A DNA stretch of 64,000 nucleotides from UBA4744 sp963717135. Lineage in GTDB: Bacteria > Actinomycetota > Acidimicrobiia > Spongiisociales > UBA4744. Positions within the stretch are counted from its first letter, which is position 1, and every line of letters starts with the position of its first letter. Positions 17,723-27,780 of the stretch are shown piece after piece. The position numbers and the translations under genes were made by a program. The notes under the pieces were generated by a model. The model made no database searches and was not told the DNA's origin. It saw only the letters and a list, made by a program, of their open reading frames with translations. The stretch lies in contig CAVQVN010000001.1 in assembly GCA_963717135.1 (NCBI GenBank), forward strand, positions 3,686 through 67,685, in the 5' to 3' direction.

Positions 17723-19101
17723 GTGGCCGCCGTTGACGTAGAGCCAGTTCCACCGCTCTGGCAGCGGCTTTCGGTACGCCATTTGCTACTGCTGGCCCCA
17801 TGGGTCGGAGTGGCTATTGGGGCTTCTCGCCCGATCCGCGACAACTCCTTCCTCTGGCACATCCGGGCCGGTGCTCTTCAACTGACCTCCGGTGAGGTTC
17901 TCACGACCGATCCGTTTTCTTTCACCATGGCGGGAGAGCCGTGGCGCACCCAATCATGGCTGGCCGATTTACTCTACGGCTCGTTGGAGAAGGCATCCGG
18001 AGGGCTTGGGTGGGTGCCCTGGCTGCTGATGTTCTGCGGTGGGCTGGTCGTCGCGATTGGTGGGGTTCACTGCTTTTCGGCGAGTGTGCGATCCTCTGCC
18101 GGTGGCGCTGGCGCTGGTCGGCCTCATTTGGCTGGGTCTTCCCAACCTGGTGCCGAGACCGGTCGCTCTTTTCGTTCGTTCTTCTGGCCGTGCTGGTGGT
18201 GGTGCTCGAGGCGGAGGCGGAGTGGGCGGTTCCGCTGATCTTGTGGGTCTGGGCCGGTGTTGCACGGTTCGTTCGTGCTGGGAATTGGCCTGCTGGTTCT
18301 TGACGCCTTCCGGCGCAGTCTCACTTGGCGGCGATTCGCCGTGCGAGTGGGAGCTCTCACTTGGTCGCAGTTAGCCTCACCGCCCACGGATTCGGGATCT
18401 GGTCGATGCTGACGTCCTTTGTGACCAATCGGGAAGCACTCAGTTTCATCTCGGAATGGGCTGCCCCGGATTTGCTGTCCGTTGCCACATTTCCCTACGT
18501 GCTAATGATCGCCGCGGTCATCGTGGCGACGGCTCGGAGCCGAATCGAGGCTCGGGAGCTGTGGGTCGTGATCCCGTTTCTCGTCTTTGGGTTCACGTCG
18601 GCCCGCGCAATCATGCCGGCGGCCATCGTCTTGGCGCCGTTTGCCGCTTCAGTGTGGCGTCGCGGGCCTGTGGAGGAAGGCCGTTCCGGCGGTTCAGCCC
18701 GAGTTCAACCTGTTTATCGCTGCAGCGCTGATAGTGCTCCCGCTCCTCGCGGCTGGTCGGATTCGAGGGACTCGACGAAGACTCGTTTTCCGGTCGCAGG
18801 CGGCGGGTTATCTCGAGTGCCGGATACGTGTGGCACGATGACGCCACCGGTGGTTACCTGATCTACGCCAATCGGCTGCCGGTATTCATCGATGATCGGG
18901 CCGAACTGTTCGGCGCGGATTTCTTCCGGGAATTCGTCAACACTCGACGTGGCACACCGGCGTGGCGTTCGACCTTCGACCGGTACGGCATCGAGCAGGC
19001 ACTGGTTGCCTCCGATGTCGGGCTTGGCCGACGTGCTCATCGCCGAGGGCTGGCGGATCGACTTCGCGGACGATCGGTGGACGGTCTTCTCGCGAAGTTG
19101 A
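17723..19101 (+). pseudogene. Polytopic membrane protein, GT-C-like (multiple frameshifts)
   Basis: Starting at GTG 17723, eight bases after tadC, the first frame reads LSVRHLLLLAPWVGVAIGAS, NSFLWHIRAGALQL and SFTMAGEPWRTQSWLADLLY, the start typical of large actinobacterial membrane proteins related to dolichol-phosphate-dependent glycosyltransferases. Further membrane segments lie in other frames (PLPVALALVGLIWLGLPNLV near 18100; FPYVLMIAAVIVATARS near 18500). The soluble end (GGYLIYANRLPVFIDDRAEL, then WRIDFADDRWTVFSRS) stops at 19101. About four indels separate the pieces. Function is inferred only from fold type; it may glycosylate the pilus or envelope. Confidence 0.55.
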
Positions 19102-19122
19102 ATGGCGACCGCACACAAGAGA

Positions 19123-19148
19123 GTGGGGGACCCGCTCGGGTCCCCCAC
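19123..19148. terminator. Strong bidirectional hairpin terminator
   Basis: GTGGGGGACCC-GCTC-GGGTCCCCCAC is a perfect 11-bp stem with a 4-base loop between two convergent genes (the membrane protein ending at 19101 and the Flp pilin on the minus strand). It can serve both directions. Tails are only weakly T-rich. Confidence 0.75.
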
Positions 19149-19173
19149 ACGCTTGTTGCGAAGGCGACTCCGG

Positions 19174-19568
19174 CTAGGTTTCTGACGGAGCTTGCTATGT
19201 CGCTCCACATCTGTGAGTTCTCATCGCCGGCAAATTGCACCGCAACCAGGACCACCACTGCGATGAGGACTACGAGGAGCTCCCCACTCAACCAGCCCGG
19301 CACCTCGCTCGCTTCTGGAACTGTGCTCCTGACGAGCTCACTCAAGCGTTTCCCAGCCCATTGATCGGTCCTTCCGATTTGGCTATTGTTGAGGGCGCTG
19401 CCGATTTCGCTGAAGGTCTCCGAGACCTGATCGCCGGCGAAGGTGATCGCCAGAATCGCGATGATCGCGATCAAGCACGACCAGCAGTGCGTACTCAACC
19501 ATGCTGGCGCCGCGCTCGTCCTTGAAGGACTCCCAGCGGGCTGCCAACTCACTGATTACTGTCAACAC
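19174..19568 (-). CDS. flp: Flp-type pilin with duplicated hydrophobic segment (frameshifted)
   Basis: GTG 19568 follows AGGAGG on the minus strand. The protein begins LTVISELAARWESFKDERGA, then SMVEYALLVVLIA, the Flp pilin processing and assembly motif (Glu-Tyr at +5/+6). The frame breaks at CTTGATC (about 19473); removing one T gives VVLIAIIAILAITFAGDQVS. After a 30-residue linker a second similar segment appears (LLVVLIAVVVLVAVQFAGDE), followed by a helix. The natural stop is probably TAG 19174-19176, just before the terminator, and needs one more indel. Flp pilins are the subunit of the Tad pilus; the assembly genes lie just upstream on the other strand. Two copies in one chain would be unusual. 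Confidence 0.65.
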
Positions 19569-19667
19569 AAGAACCCTCCTACAGGCTCGGGACTCAACTG
19601 GGGTCAAGGTACCACGCAGAGCGCTCGTTTCTCCATAGGTCGGGCGCCCCATTTCCACAATCCGGCA

Positions 19668-20304
19668 CTATCGGTTCTTGACCAGCCCCAACCGGATGGC
19701 CTCAACCGCGGCCTGAGTGCGGTCGGCGATGCCGAGCTTCTCATAGATCGAAGCCAGGTGATTCTTCACGGTCTTGGGCGATATGTACAGGCGTTCGGCC
19801 AGTTCGTCGGTGTGACTGACTCCCTCGCCGAGCAGGGTCAGCAGTTCTCGTTCGCGGGCTGTGAGTGAGGCTGCTCCCGGGTCGAGAGCGGGTTCCATGT
19901 ACTGATCCAGAATCTCACGGAGAGTGGTGGATAGGGGAGTGAGGTTCTCGCCGGCCACCACCGCTCGAATGGCCGCGGCCAGCTCAGGCAAGGGGGTCGA
20001 CTTCGACAAGAATCCTTTGGCTCCGGCTTCCATCGCCTGGGCGCGTCTCTTCTCGTCGGCATGCATGGTCACGATGATGGCGGGCAGGGATCCTTTCAAC
20101 CGCTTGAGAACTTCGAACCCGGATAGATCGGGCATTTCCAGATCAACCAGGAGTACATCGGCGCGCTGATTCTGGGCCAACTCGAGCAACTCGACGCCGC
20201 CGGATGCGGTTCCCGCCACGTGGAGATCGGGGATGGCGGCCAAGCGCCTGGCTGACGCCTTCGGCAAACAACGTATGATCGTCGGCGACGAGTACTTCAA
20301 TCAA
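19668..20304 (-). CDS. NarL/FixJ-family response regulator (frameshifted N-terminus)
   Basis: The likely start is TTG 20304 (LIEVLVADDHTLFAEGVSQA), with the acidic pocket ADDH. The frame breaks at GCTTGGCC near 20243; removing one T gives LAAIPDLHVAGTASGG and continues to the phospho-acceptor Asp in VLLVDLEMPDLSGFEVL, then VTMHADEKRRAQAMEAGAKG with the conserved Lys in FLSKS. The C-terminal LuxR-type helix-turn-helix is LTARERELLTLLGEGVSHTD, then ISPKTVKNHLASIYEKLGIA. Length of 637 bases equals 211 codons plus stop with one extra base. It overlaps the kinase gene and is its cognate regulator. Targets are unknown; the adjacent pilin is an obvious candidate. Confidence 0.85.
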
Positions 20305-21839
20305 TCTGGCCCCCAGGTCGACGGTAACTGCAGTCCCAGCGCGGGTGCTGGTGATGTTCAAGGCCGCTCCGATTCTTTCCGCCCGTTCTTCCATTCCTAT
20401 CAAACCGTAGTGGCCGTCGGGAACCCGGTCCCGACGAAAGCCCTTTCCCCGGTCATGCACCGTGACGGATCCCTCATCGAAATCGACGGTTCCGTGAACG
20501 GTGATGGTTTCGGATCCCGAATGCCGGATGGCGTTGCGGACCGCTTCGGTGACGATGGCGACGACATCCGGTGCTATCGACGGACGGGGTGGTCGGCGCT
20601 CGGTCAGCCGGATGTCGATCACCGGGTCATCTTCCGTCATCGAGGCGCTGAGGTTCTTCATCACCTCGGTGACGCTGGGTTGCTCGGGCATGCGCAGGTC
20701 GGCAACGGTGCTGCGAACGTCCTCAACCATGCCGCCGACCGAGGTTCGGAGTTCGCGGAGGTGTTCGGCCAGATCGGGGTCGGCGGGATGTTGCAGCAAG
20801 GCCAGATCGAGTGCCAGACCGAGCGACGCCAGCGAGGGGCCGATCTCGTCGTGAAGATCGCGCGCCAGTCGAGCCCGTTCTTCGCGGATGGCCCGGCGGG
20901 CAATGTCCTGAAGCAGCAGGATGTTGGAGAAGGCCAGGGCAACGGGTTGGAGGGACTCGACGGTTGCCTGGTGTTCGGCGCGGGAGGGTTCGTCGGCGGA
21001 GATCAACACGACCATTCCGACGTCCCGGGTTCCCACCGACAGGGGAATGATGGAACGATGGTCGTTCGGCTGTTCGGTTCCACGTCGGGCCACCACGACC
21101 GGACCGTCGTCTCCGGCCAGGGCTACCACGGCTGCGTGAAAGCGACGCGACCTCCGCCAGGCTCTCCAGTGCTTCATGGCCGACGGTCACCGGGTTGAGC
21201 TCGGCCGTGTCGGCAACTTCTGCGAATCGGGTCAACAGTGAGTTGGCGCGTTCGAGGCGATCGAGACGCAGCGACACCTCGAGCGAAGCGGCGGCCATCG
21301 CGTCGGCCCGGGCGCCTTCCTCCACCAACAGAGCGGCGGGCTTGCCCGAACGTGAATCCGATGAGCAGGTAGAGGCCCGCCCACTGAAAGAACACGGGCA
21401 GGTCGAAATCGTCGATGCCGACGGAAATAACGATCAGCACCCCGGCCGCCAGCCCGGCGGTCGCCAGTCCGCTTCGGAACCCGCCGAACACGCCGGCCAA
21501 CATGATGGGTGTGAGGGAGAGAAGCAAGAAAGGGCTGTCGAGGCCACCGCTGAGGCTCACTGCCATCATCACCAATATGACTCCGACCAGCGAGGTCAAT
21601 TCACGGATCCACGTGGTACGCAGAAAGGTGCGTGGCAGGATCTGGGATCCCAACACATAGACGCCACCGGCCATGGCGGCGCCAATTGCGTCGGCTCCGA
21701 TGGCTTCGGTACCAAGGGCTGCCGCGTCCTGGCGTGCTTTCCAGAAGGTAACGAACACTCCGAGGGCAAGGGCCACCCACAACAAAGCGAGCAACACCTT
21801 GTGGAATCGTGATTCCCACGGGTTCGGTCGGTCGGCCAT
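20301..21839 (-). CDS. NarL-type sensor histidine kinase (frameshifted)
   Basis: ATG 21839 begins MADRPNPWESRFHKVLLALL, followed by five or six membrane helices (WVALALGVFVTFW; VGVILVMMAVSLSGGL; VLIVISVGIDD; FFQWAGLYLLIGFTFG). Frames then shift near 21330 and 21190. A GAF-like sensor segment (VVVARRGTEQPNDHRSIIPL) leads to the HisKA_3 box EERARLARDLHDEIGPSLA with the phospho-accepting His, then an HATPase with N box VTEAVRNAIRHSG and VTVHDRGKGF. Its end runs into the regulator unless one G is removed from GGGGG at 20310-20314, which gives VTVDLGPD and stop at 20301, with the regulator TTG overlapping. Confidence 0.85.
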
Positions 21840-21865
21840 CGGGTATCAGAGTACAGTCCTTTCAC

Positions 21866-22461
21866 GTGTCCGACAGGCAAGTACGCGTCTTGCTCACCGG
21901 CGGCATCGGCGCCGGGAAGAGTTCAGTGGGCGAGTTGTTGCGCGCTCGGGGGGCGCTGGTGATCGACGCGGACGAGATCGGCCACCAGGTGCTCGAACGG
22001 GCGGCGAAGCCTTCGATCGGGTTGCCGAGACCTGGCCGTCGGTCGTGGTCGACGGAGTGATCGATCGCAGACGACTGGCCGACATCGTGTTTGGTGATCC
22101 GGCAGAGCTCGAGACGACTCGAAGAATTCACCCACGCGGCCATTCGGAGAGCGGATCGCCGACGTGATTGGGAGGTCGACCGAGCACGTCGTCGTAGTGG
22201 AGGTGCCGCTTCTGACCGACTTCATGGGTAAGGGCTGGATCCGGGTGACCGTCGATGCAGATCCGGGTCGTTCGAGTGGAACGACTGCTCGCGCGCCGCA
22301 TGGATGAGGAAGACATTGACCGCCGGATGTCGGCCCAGCCTCCGCGCCAACAGTGGTTGAGGTCTGCGGACCAGGTTATCGACAACTCCGGACCGCATGA
22401 ACAGCTGGTAGCAAACGTAGACAGTCTCTGGGAGAAGCTTCAAGAGTTGGCCGAATCTTGA
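21866..22461 (+). CDS. coaE: Dephospho-CoA kinase (several frameshifts)
   Basis: Last step of coenzyme A synthesis. GTG 21866 gives VSDRQVRVLLTGGIGAGKSS with the P-loop GGIGAGKSS, then LRARGALVIDADEIGHQVLE. Frames change near 22010, 22135 and 22250. The remaining pieces are AFDRVAETWPSVVVDGVIDR and RRLADIVFGDPAELETTRRI (the CoA-binding region), EHVVVVEVPLLTDFMGKGW, then ERLLARRMDEEDIDRRMSAQ (the lid) and RSADQVIDNSGPHEQLVANV. All CoaE landmarks are in order over about 198 codons, the normal size. At least one shift is a deletion, unlike the simple insertions elsewhere. It occupies its usual actinobacterial place between rpsA and uvrB. Confidence 0.9.
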
Positions 22462-23447
22462 AGCGCAACCACTCCACCGCCCCGGCGCGGGGGCATTGAC
22501 CAGAGAACCGGCAGGGCTGCTGCGGCCCGAATCCAGTTTACTGGGTGCTCGAGCACGAAGGGGCCGAACATCAGGACCAACATGCCGGTAGCGGCCCAGG
22601 ACACCCGTACTCCGCCGGTTTTTTTGGTCAAGCCCACGTAGATCGTCGCGACGGCTGCGATCAGAGGAATCCCGGTGATGAGCGATGAACCCGCCGGCAG
22701 CAACCGCCACACTTCGAGGTAGCCGGCGAAGGGGATCACAATGGTCGACGGTGGGATCGGTCCACTGCCGAAAGCGGCGATCCCGACGAATCGTAGGGCC
22801 AACACCATCACCACAAAGGTGACGAAGAGGGCGGGTAGGTTCCGGCGCCGCAGCGGGAGAGCCGTCGCCAGGCTCGGCCGTACCGCCCCCAGTAGACCGG
22901 CGGCGAAGCTTGCGCCTCCACCAGTCGAGGCTACGAGCGCCACCATGAGCAGGGCGACTCCCAAGGGCTCGGCCGTGTCGGCCGCAAAACCGACGAATAT
23001 CGCCGGGTTGGCGGCGAGAAGGTAGTGGGAGGGACCCCATCGGCGAGCGAATGCACTCGAGATCATGCCCACTGTGATCAGAGCCGCCGCGTTCACCAAC
23101 ATGAGACCGACAGGAACCCACGCAGTGCGACCGAGAGCGGCAAGCCGCCCCAGCCACGCATAGCCGACCCTCGAGAATCGGTATGCGGGCACGGCCAACT
23201 CGCGAGCCGGGCCGTTCAGATCGAGATCGGAGGCAAGCGCCACAAACGCCTGCCCGTCACCTCTCGACCAGAGAAGGAAGAAAGGGCTGTTTCCATACCA
23301 TTCGGGAAGGTCCAAACCGTAGATCTCTTCGAACCTGTGCAGGTCGACCGGCGAAAGATCGGGGCTGGCCGTCCGGACCAAGGCAACTCGGACGACCAGC
23401 CCAGCGCCTAGCACCAGCAGGCCGATCAGAAGGTTTCTGCGCCACAC
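22440..23447 (-). CDS. Polytopic membrane protein, GT-C/GT87-like
   Basis: One intact frame of 335 aa with eight or more hydrophobic helices (LIGLLVLGAGLVVRVALV; WVPVGLMLVNAAALITVG; FVTFVVMVLALRFVGIAAF; GIPLIAAVATIYVGL; AATGMLVLMFGPFVLEHP). The loop after helix 1 (HRFEEIYGLDLPEWYGNSPF) and the pattern LLAANPAIFVGFAADTAEPL resemble mannosyltransferase-like membrane enzymes that use polyprenyl-phosphate sugars. No catalytic assignment is possible by eye. The last 22 bases overlap the end of coaE on the other strand. Confidence 0.7.
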   Translation of the reverse strand: MWRRNLLIGLLVLGAGLVVRVALVRTASPDLSPVDLHRFEEIYGLDLPEWYGNSPFFLLWSRGDGQAFVALASDLDLNGPARELAVPAYRFSRVGYAWLGRLAALGRTAWVPVGLMLVNAAALITVGMISSAFARRWGPSHYLLAANPAIFVGFAADTAEPLGVALLMVALVASTGGGASFAAGLLGAVRPSLATALPLRRRNLPALFVTFVVMVLALRFVGIAAFGSGPIPPSTIVIPFAGYLEVWRLLPAGSSLITGIPLIAAVATIYVGLTKKTGGVRVSWAATGMLVLMFGPFVLEHPVNWIRAAAALPVLWSMPPRRGGGVVALQDSANS

Positions 23448-23725
23448 AATCCGGCGAGCCTATCACCGGGCCAATCCGGCGAACGGACAAAACGTCTGCC
23501 CGGGCTTGAGGCCCGGTAGTGTCGCCTCGGTGATTCCTAGGTGTAGGTCGGATGAGAGATGAGACGACGGCAACTTCCCTCCCTCCAATCCCCGGCGTCC
23601 CTAAACACTCGTCCGCACCCCGGGGACGGTTTGCAGCGCCGACGGAGCGATCATATCGGAGTATTTGCCCGTGAGAAGCGGCGGGATTGGCTGCACTGCT
23701 GGCCGACCGCAGGCCCAGGTCGGCG

Positions 23726-24931
23726 ATGACCAAGGGGCTTCGTCAGGGCCGGTCTGTGGGGTCGGTGGTGACCCAGGTCGGGTTGGTCGTCATCCTCTTT
23801 GCTCTTCTGGTGGCGTTGGTTCCGGCCCTCGCAGACCTCGCCATTCGGGGTGCCGTGTATCAGAACGTCGGCATCACCGATCTAGGTCGAGATCTCCTAG
23901 GTGTTTCGGCGATTGAGCAAGGTGGTACGCCGTACCAGCAGATTGGCGACTTGATTGAGCAATACGGGTCTCCTGACCTTCCGCTATCTGGTCCGCCCCG
24001 GTTGAGCGGCTGGGTCGTCCACCCACCGCTGGCCCTGGCCGGGGCGCGCGCCCTGGCAATCGCTTTTGGCTCTGGCGCCGAGCTAGCCGGCCGTCGGCTG
24101 GGGGTTGTGGCCGTCATCGCGTTGACCATTGCTACAATTTTGGTCCTCCGGCGACGAAGACCGTCCTGGACGATCCCGGCAGCACTCGCGATGCTGGTGT
24201 GGGTTCCGACGTTGACGGATACGATCTGGATTCAAGGGAACGCCATTGCCGGCTTGGGTCTCCTGGGAGTCGCCCTTCTGGACGGCCGCGGCCGGCGGAT
24301 TGCGGCCCTGATCATCCTCGGATTGTTGGTCGCCTGGAAACCCTGGTTGGCAATCTTTGCGTTGGCGTTGCGGCGAAGTACGTCGGTGCTGAAAGATGTT
24401 GCAGCAGTGGGCTTGACGGCAGCTGTGGCGACACTTGCCATTCTTCCCTTTGTGGGTGGGTTCGAGTCGCTGTGGACATGGATAGCCGAGGCGATGCCGG
24501 GCAACGCCGAAGAAGCGCGAACCACTCCCTCCAATCTCAGCTGGACTTCGTTTGCGGGTTCCGGCTTGGCAACTTCTATCTATCTGGGAGCCGCGATCGG
24601 GATTCCGATCGTTAGGCGTCGCTTACCGCGCCAGCTTTGGCCTCTTCTGCCGGTGTGGGTGGCAACAGCCCTGGCGCCGTTCGTATGGGATCACTACTGG
24701 CTTGCCCTGGCTCCATTGGTTTGGCTCGTCATGAGTGAAGCCCAGGCGGATCTGCGGGTCCCCGCCTTCGGGTGGACGAGCTTCGCCGTGCTCCCGGTGG
24801 CGTTGTCGCTTCTTGGGCAACCCGGTCTGGAGAATCGAGTGTTGCCCATGGTTCTGGGGTGTGCAACGCTGTTTCTGGGGGTGGTGGTTGACCGACGAAT
24901 CAGGCTCCCTGTTCAGGAGCCGGAGGGTTAA
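23726..24931 (+). CDS. GT87-family (DUF2029-type) membrane glycosyltransferase
   Basis: The open frame starts at 23687; ATG 23726 (MTKGLRQGRSVGSVVTQVGL) is the likely start, though no strong ribosome binding site is seen. About ten membrane helices follow (LVVILFALLVALVPALADLA; GVVAVIALTIATILVLR; IAALIILGLLVAWKPWLAIF; VAAVGLTAAVATLAILPFVG; LPVALSLLGQPG). The first outer loop has GVSAIEQGGTPYQQIGDL and a conserved-looking HPPLAL, and GLLVAWKPWL resembles the K-P box of DUF2029 proteins, which include mycobacterial polyprenyl-phosphate mannosyltransferases. A role in envelope glycan assembly is inferred. It precedes uvrB by 69 bases and may share its transcript. Confidence 0.7.
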   Translation: MTKGLRQGRSVGSVVTQVGLVVILFALLVALVPALADLAIRGAVYQNVGITDLGRDLLGVSAIEQGGTPYQQIGDLIEQYGSPDLPLSGPPRLSGWVVHPPLALAGARALAIAFGSGAELAGRRLGVVAVIALTIATILVLRRRRPSWTIPAALAMLVWVPTLTDTIWIQGNAIAGLGLLGVALLDGRGRRIAALIILGLLVAWKPWLAIFALALRRSTSVLKDVAAVGLTAAVATLAILPFVGGFESLWTWIAEAMPGNAEEARTTPSNLSWTSFAGSGLATSIYLGAAIGIPIVRRRLPRQLWPLLPVWVATALAPFVWDHYWLALAPLVWLVMSEAQADLRVPAFGWTSFAVLPVALSLLGQPGLENRVLPMVLGCATLFLGVVVDRRIRLPVQEPEG

Positions 24932-25000
24932 CGCATCGGATGGCGGGATGGCATGGCCCGGCAGGACTCCCTTGTCATACCTGCCACGTACACTGGCGCG

Positions 25001-27014
25001 ATGCCCCCCTTCAAGGTCCACTCCGACTTCCAACCGGCCGGCGATCAGCCGACCGCCATCGCGGCGCTGGCCCAAGGAATTGAAGCTGGGGAGCGTTTCC
25101 AGACCTTGCTGGGCATCACCGGCTCGGGGAAGTCGGCCACCATTGCCTGGACCATCGAGAAGATCCAACGGCCCACCCTGGTGCTGGCTCCCAACAAAGC
25201 CCTGGCGGCGCAGTTGGCTAACGAGTTCCGCCAGTTCTTTCCCGAGAACCGGGTCGAGTATTTCGTCAGCTACTACGACTACTACCAGCCCGAGGCTTAC
25301 ATGGCCCAGTCGGACACCTACATCGAGAAGGATGCCACGGTCAACGACGAGATCGACCGGCTCCGCCACGCCGCCACCAGCGCTCTGCTGTTTCGGGACG
25401 ATGTGATCATCGTTGCCAGCGTGTCGGCGATCTACGGGCTCGGAACCCCCGACGAGTACTCCGGTCGGGTGCTGCGGCTGATCAAAGGAGTCGAGTATCC
25501 GCTGGGCGAGGCGATGCGCCGGCTGGTCGACATCCAGTACGAACGCAACGAGGTGAACCTCACCCGCGGCAAGTTCCGGGTCAAGGGAGACACCCTCGAG
25601 GTATTCCCGGCCTACGAAGAGACGGTGGCCCGGGTCGAGTACTGGGGTGACGAGGTGCAGCGCATTCTCCGCATGAACCCGGTGACCGGTGAGGTTATCG
25701 AGGAAATGCAGGAGCTTTGGATCTACCCGGCCTCCCACTACGTGGCCTCGCAGGAGCGGATGGAACGGGCCGTGGTCGGCATCGAAGCGGAGCTCGAGGA
25801 GCGCCTGTCCGAGTTCGAAGAGCAGGGGAAGCTGCTGGAAGCCCAGCGGTTGCGGATGCGGACCGGGTACGACCTCGAAATGATGAAAGAGATCGGTTTC
25901 TGTTCGGGGATCGAAAACTACAGCCGTCACATCGACGGCCGGGAGCCGGGTGAGCCGCCTTACACGCTGCTCGACTACTTCCCGGACAACTTCGTGACAG
26001 TACTGGACGAAAGCCATGTGACCGTCCCGCAGATCCACGGCCAGTTTGCCGGTGATCTGAGCCGCAAGGAGTCGCTCGTCGAGCACGGCTTCCGGCTTCC
26101 TTCTGCCATCGACAACCGTCCGCTTCGTTTTGATGAGTGGCTGGAGAAGAGCGGTCAGATCATCTTCATGTCGGCTACGCCCAGCCGCTTCGAACTGGAG
26201 CGGTCTTCGCGGGTGGTCGAGCAGATCGCCCGCCCGACCGGCCTGGTCGACCCGGAGGTGATCGTCAAACCCACCAAAGGCCAGATCGACGATCTGCTCC
26301 ACGAGATACGCGAGCGAGCGGTGGCCGATCAGCGGGTGCTGGTCACCACCCTCACCAAGAAGATGGCGGAGGACCTCACGGAGTATCTACTGGAGATGGG
26401 GGTGCGGGCCCGCTACCTCCACTCGGAGATCGACACGCTCGAACGGGTCCAGATCTTGCGCGATCTGCGGCTGGGGGAGTTCGACGTGCTGGTGGGCATC
26501 AACCTGCTCCGGGAGGGCCTCGACCTGCCGGAGGTGTCGCTGGTGGCCATCCTCGACGCCGACAAGGAGGGGTTCCTCCGCTCGGCGACCAGCCTCATCC
26601 AGATCATCGGCCGCGCGTCTCGCAACGTAGAGGGCCACGTGCTCATGTACGCCGACAATGTCACGGATTCGATGCAACTGGCGATCAACGAGACCAACCG
26701 CCGGCGGGGTCTTCAGCTCCGCTACAACGAGGAGCACGGCATCGACCCGCAGACGATCCGCAAGAAGGTCTCCGACATCCTCGAGTTGCTGCAATCCCAG
26801 GACGCCCCAGCTCCCGAGCGCCGCCGACGCGAAGTGGAGCAACGCGCCATCCTGGATTTGGGAACCGAGGACCTGGGTCGCCTTATCCAGAGCCTCGAAG
26901 AAGAGATGCACGAAGCGGCCAAGGAACTTCGGTTTCGAGTACGCCGCCCGTCTCCGCGACGAGATCAACGAGCTGCGACGGGAGATGCGGGACCTGGCCG
27001 AGGCGGGTCGCTAG
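25001..27014 (+). CDS. uvrB: Excinuclease ABC subunit B (one frameshift near C-terminus)
   Basis: Damage-verifying helicase-like subunit of nucleotide excision repair. ATG 25001 (MPPFKVHSDFQPAGDQPTAI) is chosen over 24953 because it matches the family start. Seen in order: Walker A GITGSGKSATIAW (Ser where many have Thr), the beta-hairpin YYDYYQPEAYMAQSDTYIEK, DESHVTVPQIHGQFAGD, helicase motifs MSATPSRFEL, VLVGINLLREGLDLPEVSLV and QIIGRASRNVEGHV, and the C-terminal UVR motif. At about 26929 TTTCGAG should read TTCGAG; the correction gives ELRFEYAARLRDEINELRRE and a 670-aa product of normal length. The UVR motif that binds UvrC lies after the break, so the raw sequence would lose it. Confidence 0.95.
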
Positions 27015-27061
27015 CACCGATTCGGGGCAGCCCATCGCTACGATGGCTGGAATCCAGGGGT

Positions 27062-27674
27062 GTGAAGTTGGACAGATTCGATCCGCGTAGGGTTCTCGCT
27101 AAGCCGTGGTTCTACAAAACCTTTCGGCGACTTGTCACCACCAAGGCAGGCCGGGCCGGTTTTGTGAAGGACTACCTCAAACCGCAGCCGGGCGATTCGG
27201 TATTGGACATCGGTTGCGGGACGGCTGACGTACTCGATGACCTTCCCGACGTTCAGTACCTCGGATTCGACCTCAGTGAGGAATACATCAATCTCGCTCG
27301 CGCTCGCCACGGGGAGCGCGGGATATTTGTGAATGCTTCAGTTTCAAGGGAAACCGTTACCGGCGAGTTCGACCTGGTGATGGCCCTTGGGGTCCTTCAC
27401 CACATCGACGACGGTGCCGCAGAAGATCTGTTCGCGCTGGCGAGCTCGGTACTGAAGACCCACCGGCAAATTGGTAACCTTGGATCCATTCTTCCACGAA
27501 GGTCAAGCTGCCCACCGCAGATTTGTCGTTTCGCTCGATCGAGGTGGACACATCCGGCGGCTTGACGAATACCTCGAGCTTGCGCAGAAATCCTTTCAGA
27601 ACATCGTCAGCCACACAAGAATCGACCTGATCAGAATCCCCTATACCCACTTCATTATGGAATGCCGTCCGTGA
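27062..27674 (+). CDS. Class I SAM-dependent methyltransferase (one frameshift)
   Basis: GTG 27062 gives VKLDRFDPRRVLAKPWFYKT. SAM-binding motif I is SVLDIGCGTADVLDDLP, the acidic end of strand 2 is VQYLGFDLSEEYINLARAR, and motif IV/post I is EFDLVMALGVLHHIDDGAAE, all typical of the Methyltransf_11/25 families. A one-base insertion near 27465 shifts the frame; the second frame continues NLGSI-like sequence as LVTLDPFFHEGQAAHRRFVV, then SHTRIDLIRIPYTHFIMECR to the TGA at 27672-27674. Repaired length is about 203 aa. It opens the glycan region after uvrB, so the substrate is probably a lipid or sugar, but that is inference. Confidence 0.75.
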
Positions 27675-27780
27675 TCAGTGGCACGCTGGGGGCGTTTCTG
27701 GCGTTGTTCGGCCGGGAGTCTCAAGCTGCGCGAATCTCGCCGGCTCGCCATCCCGGACTTCGTGACAGAGGAACCTGTCA

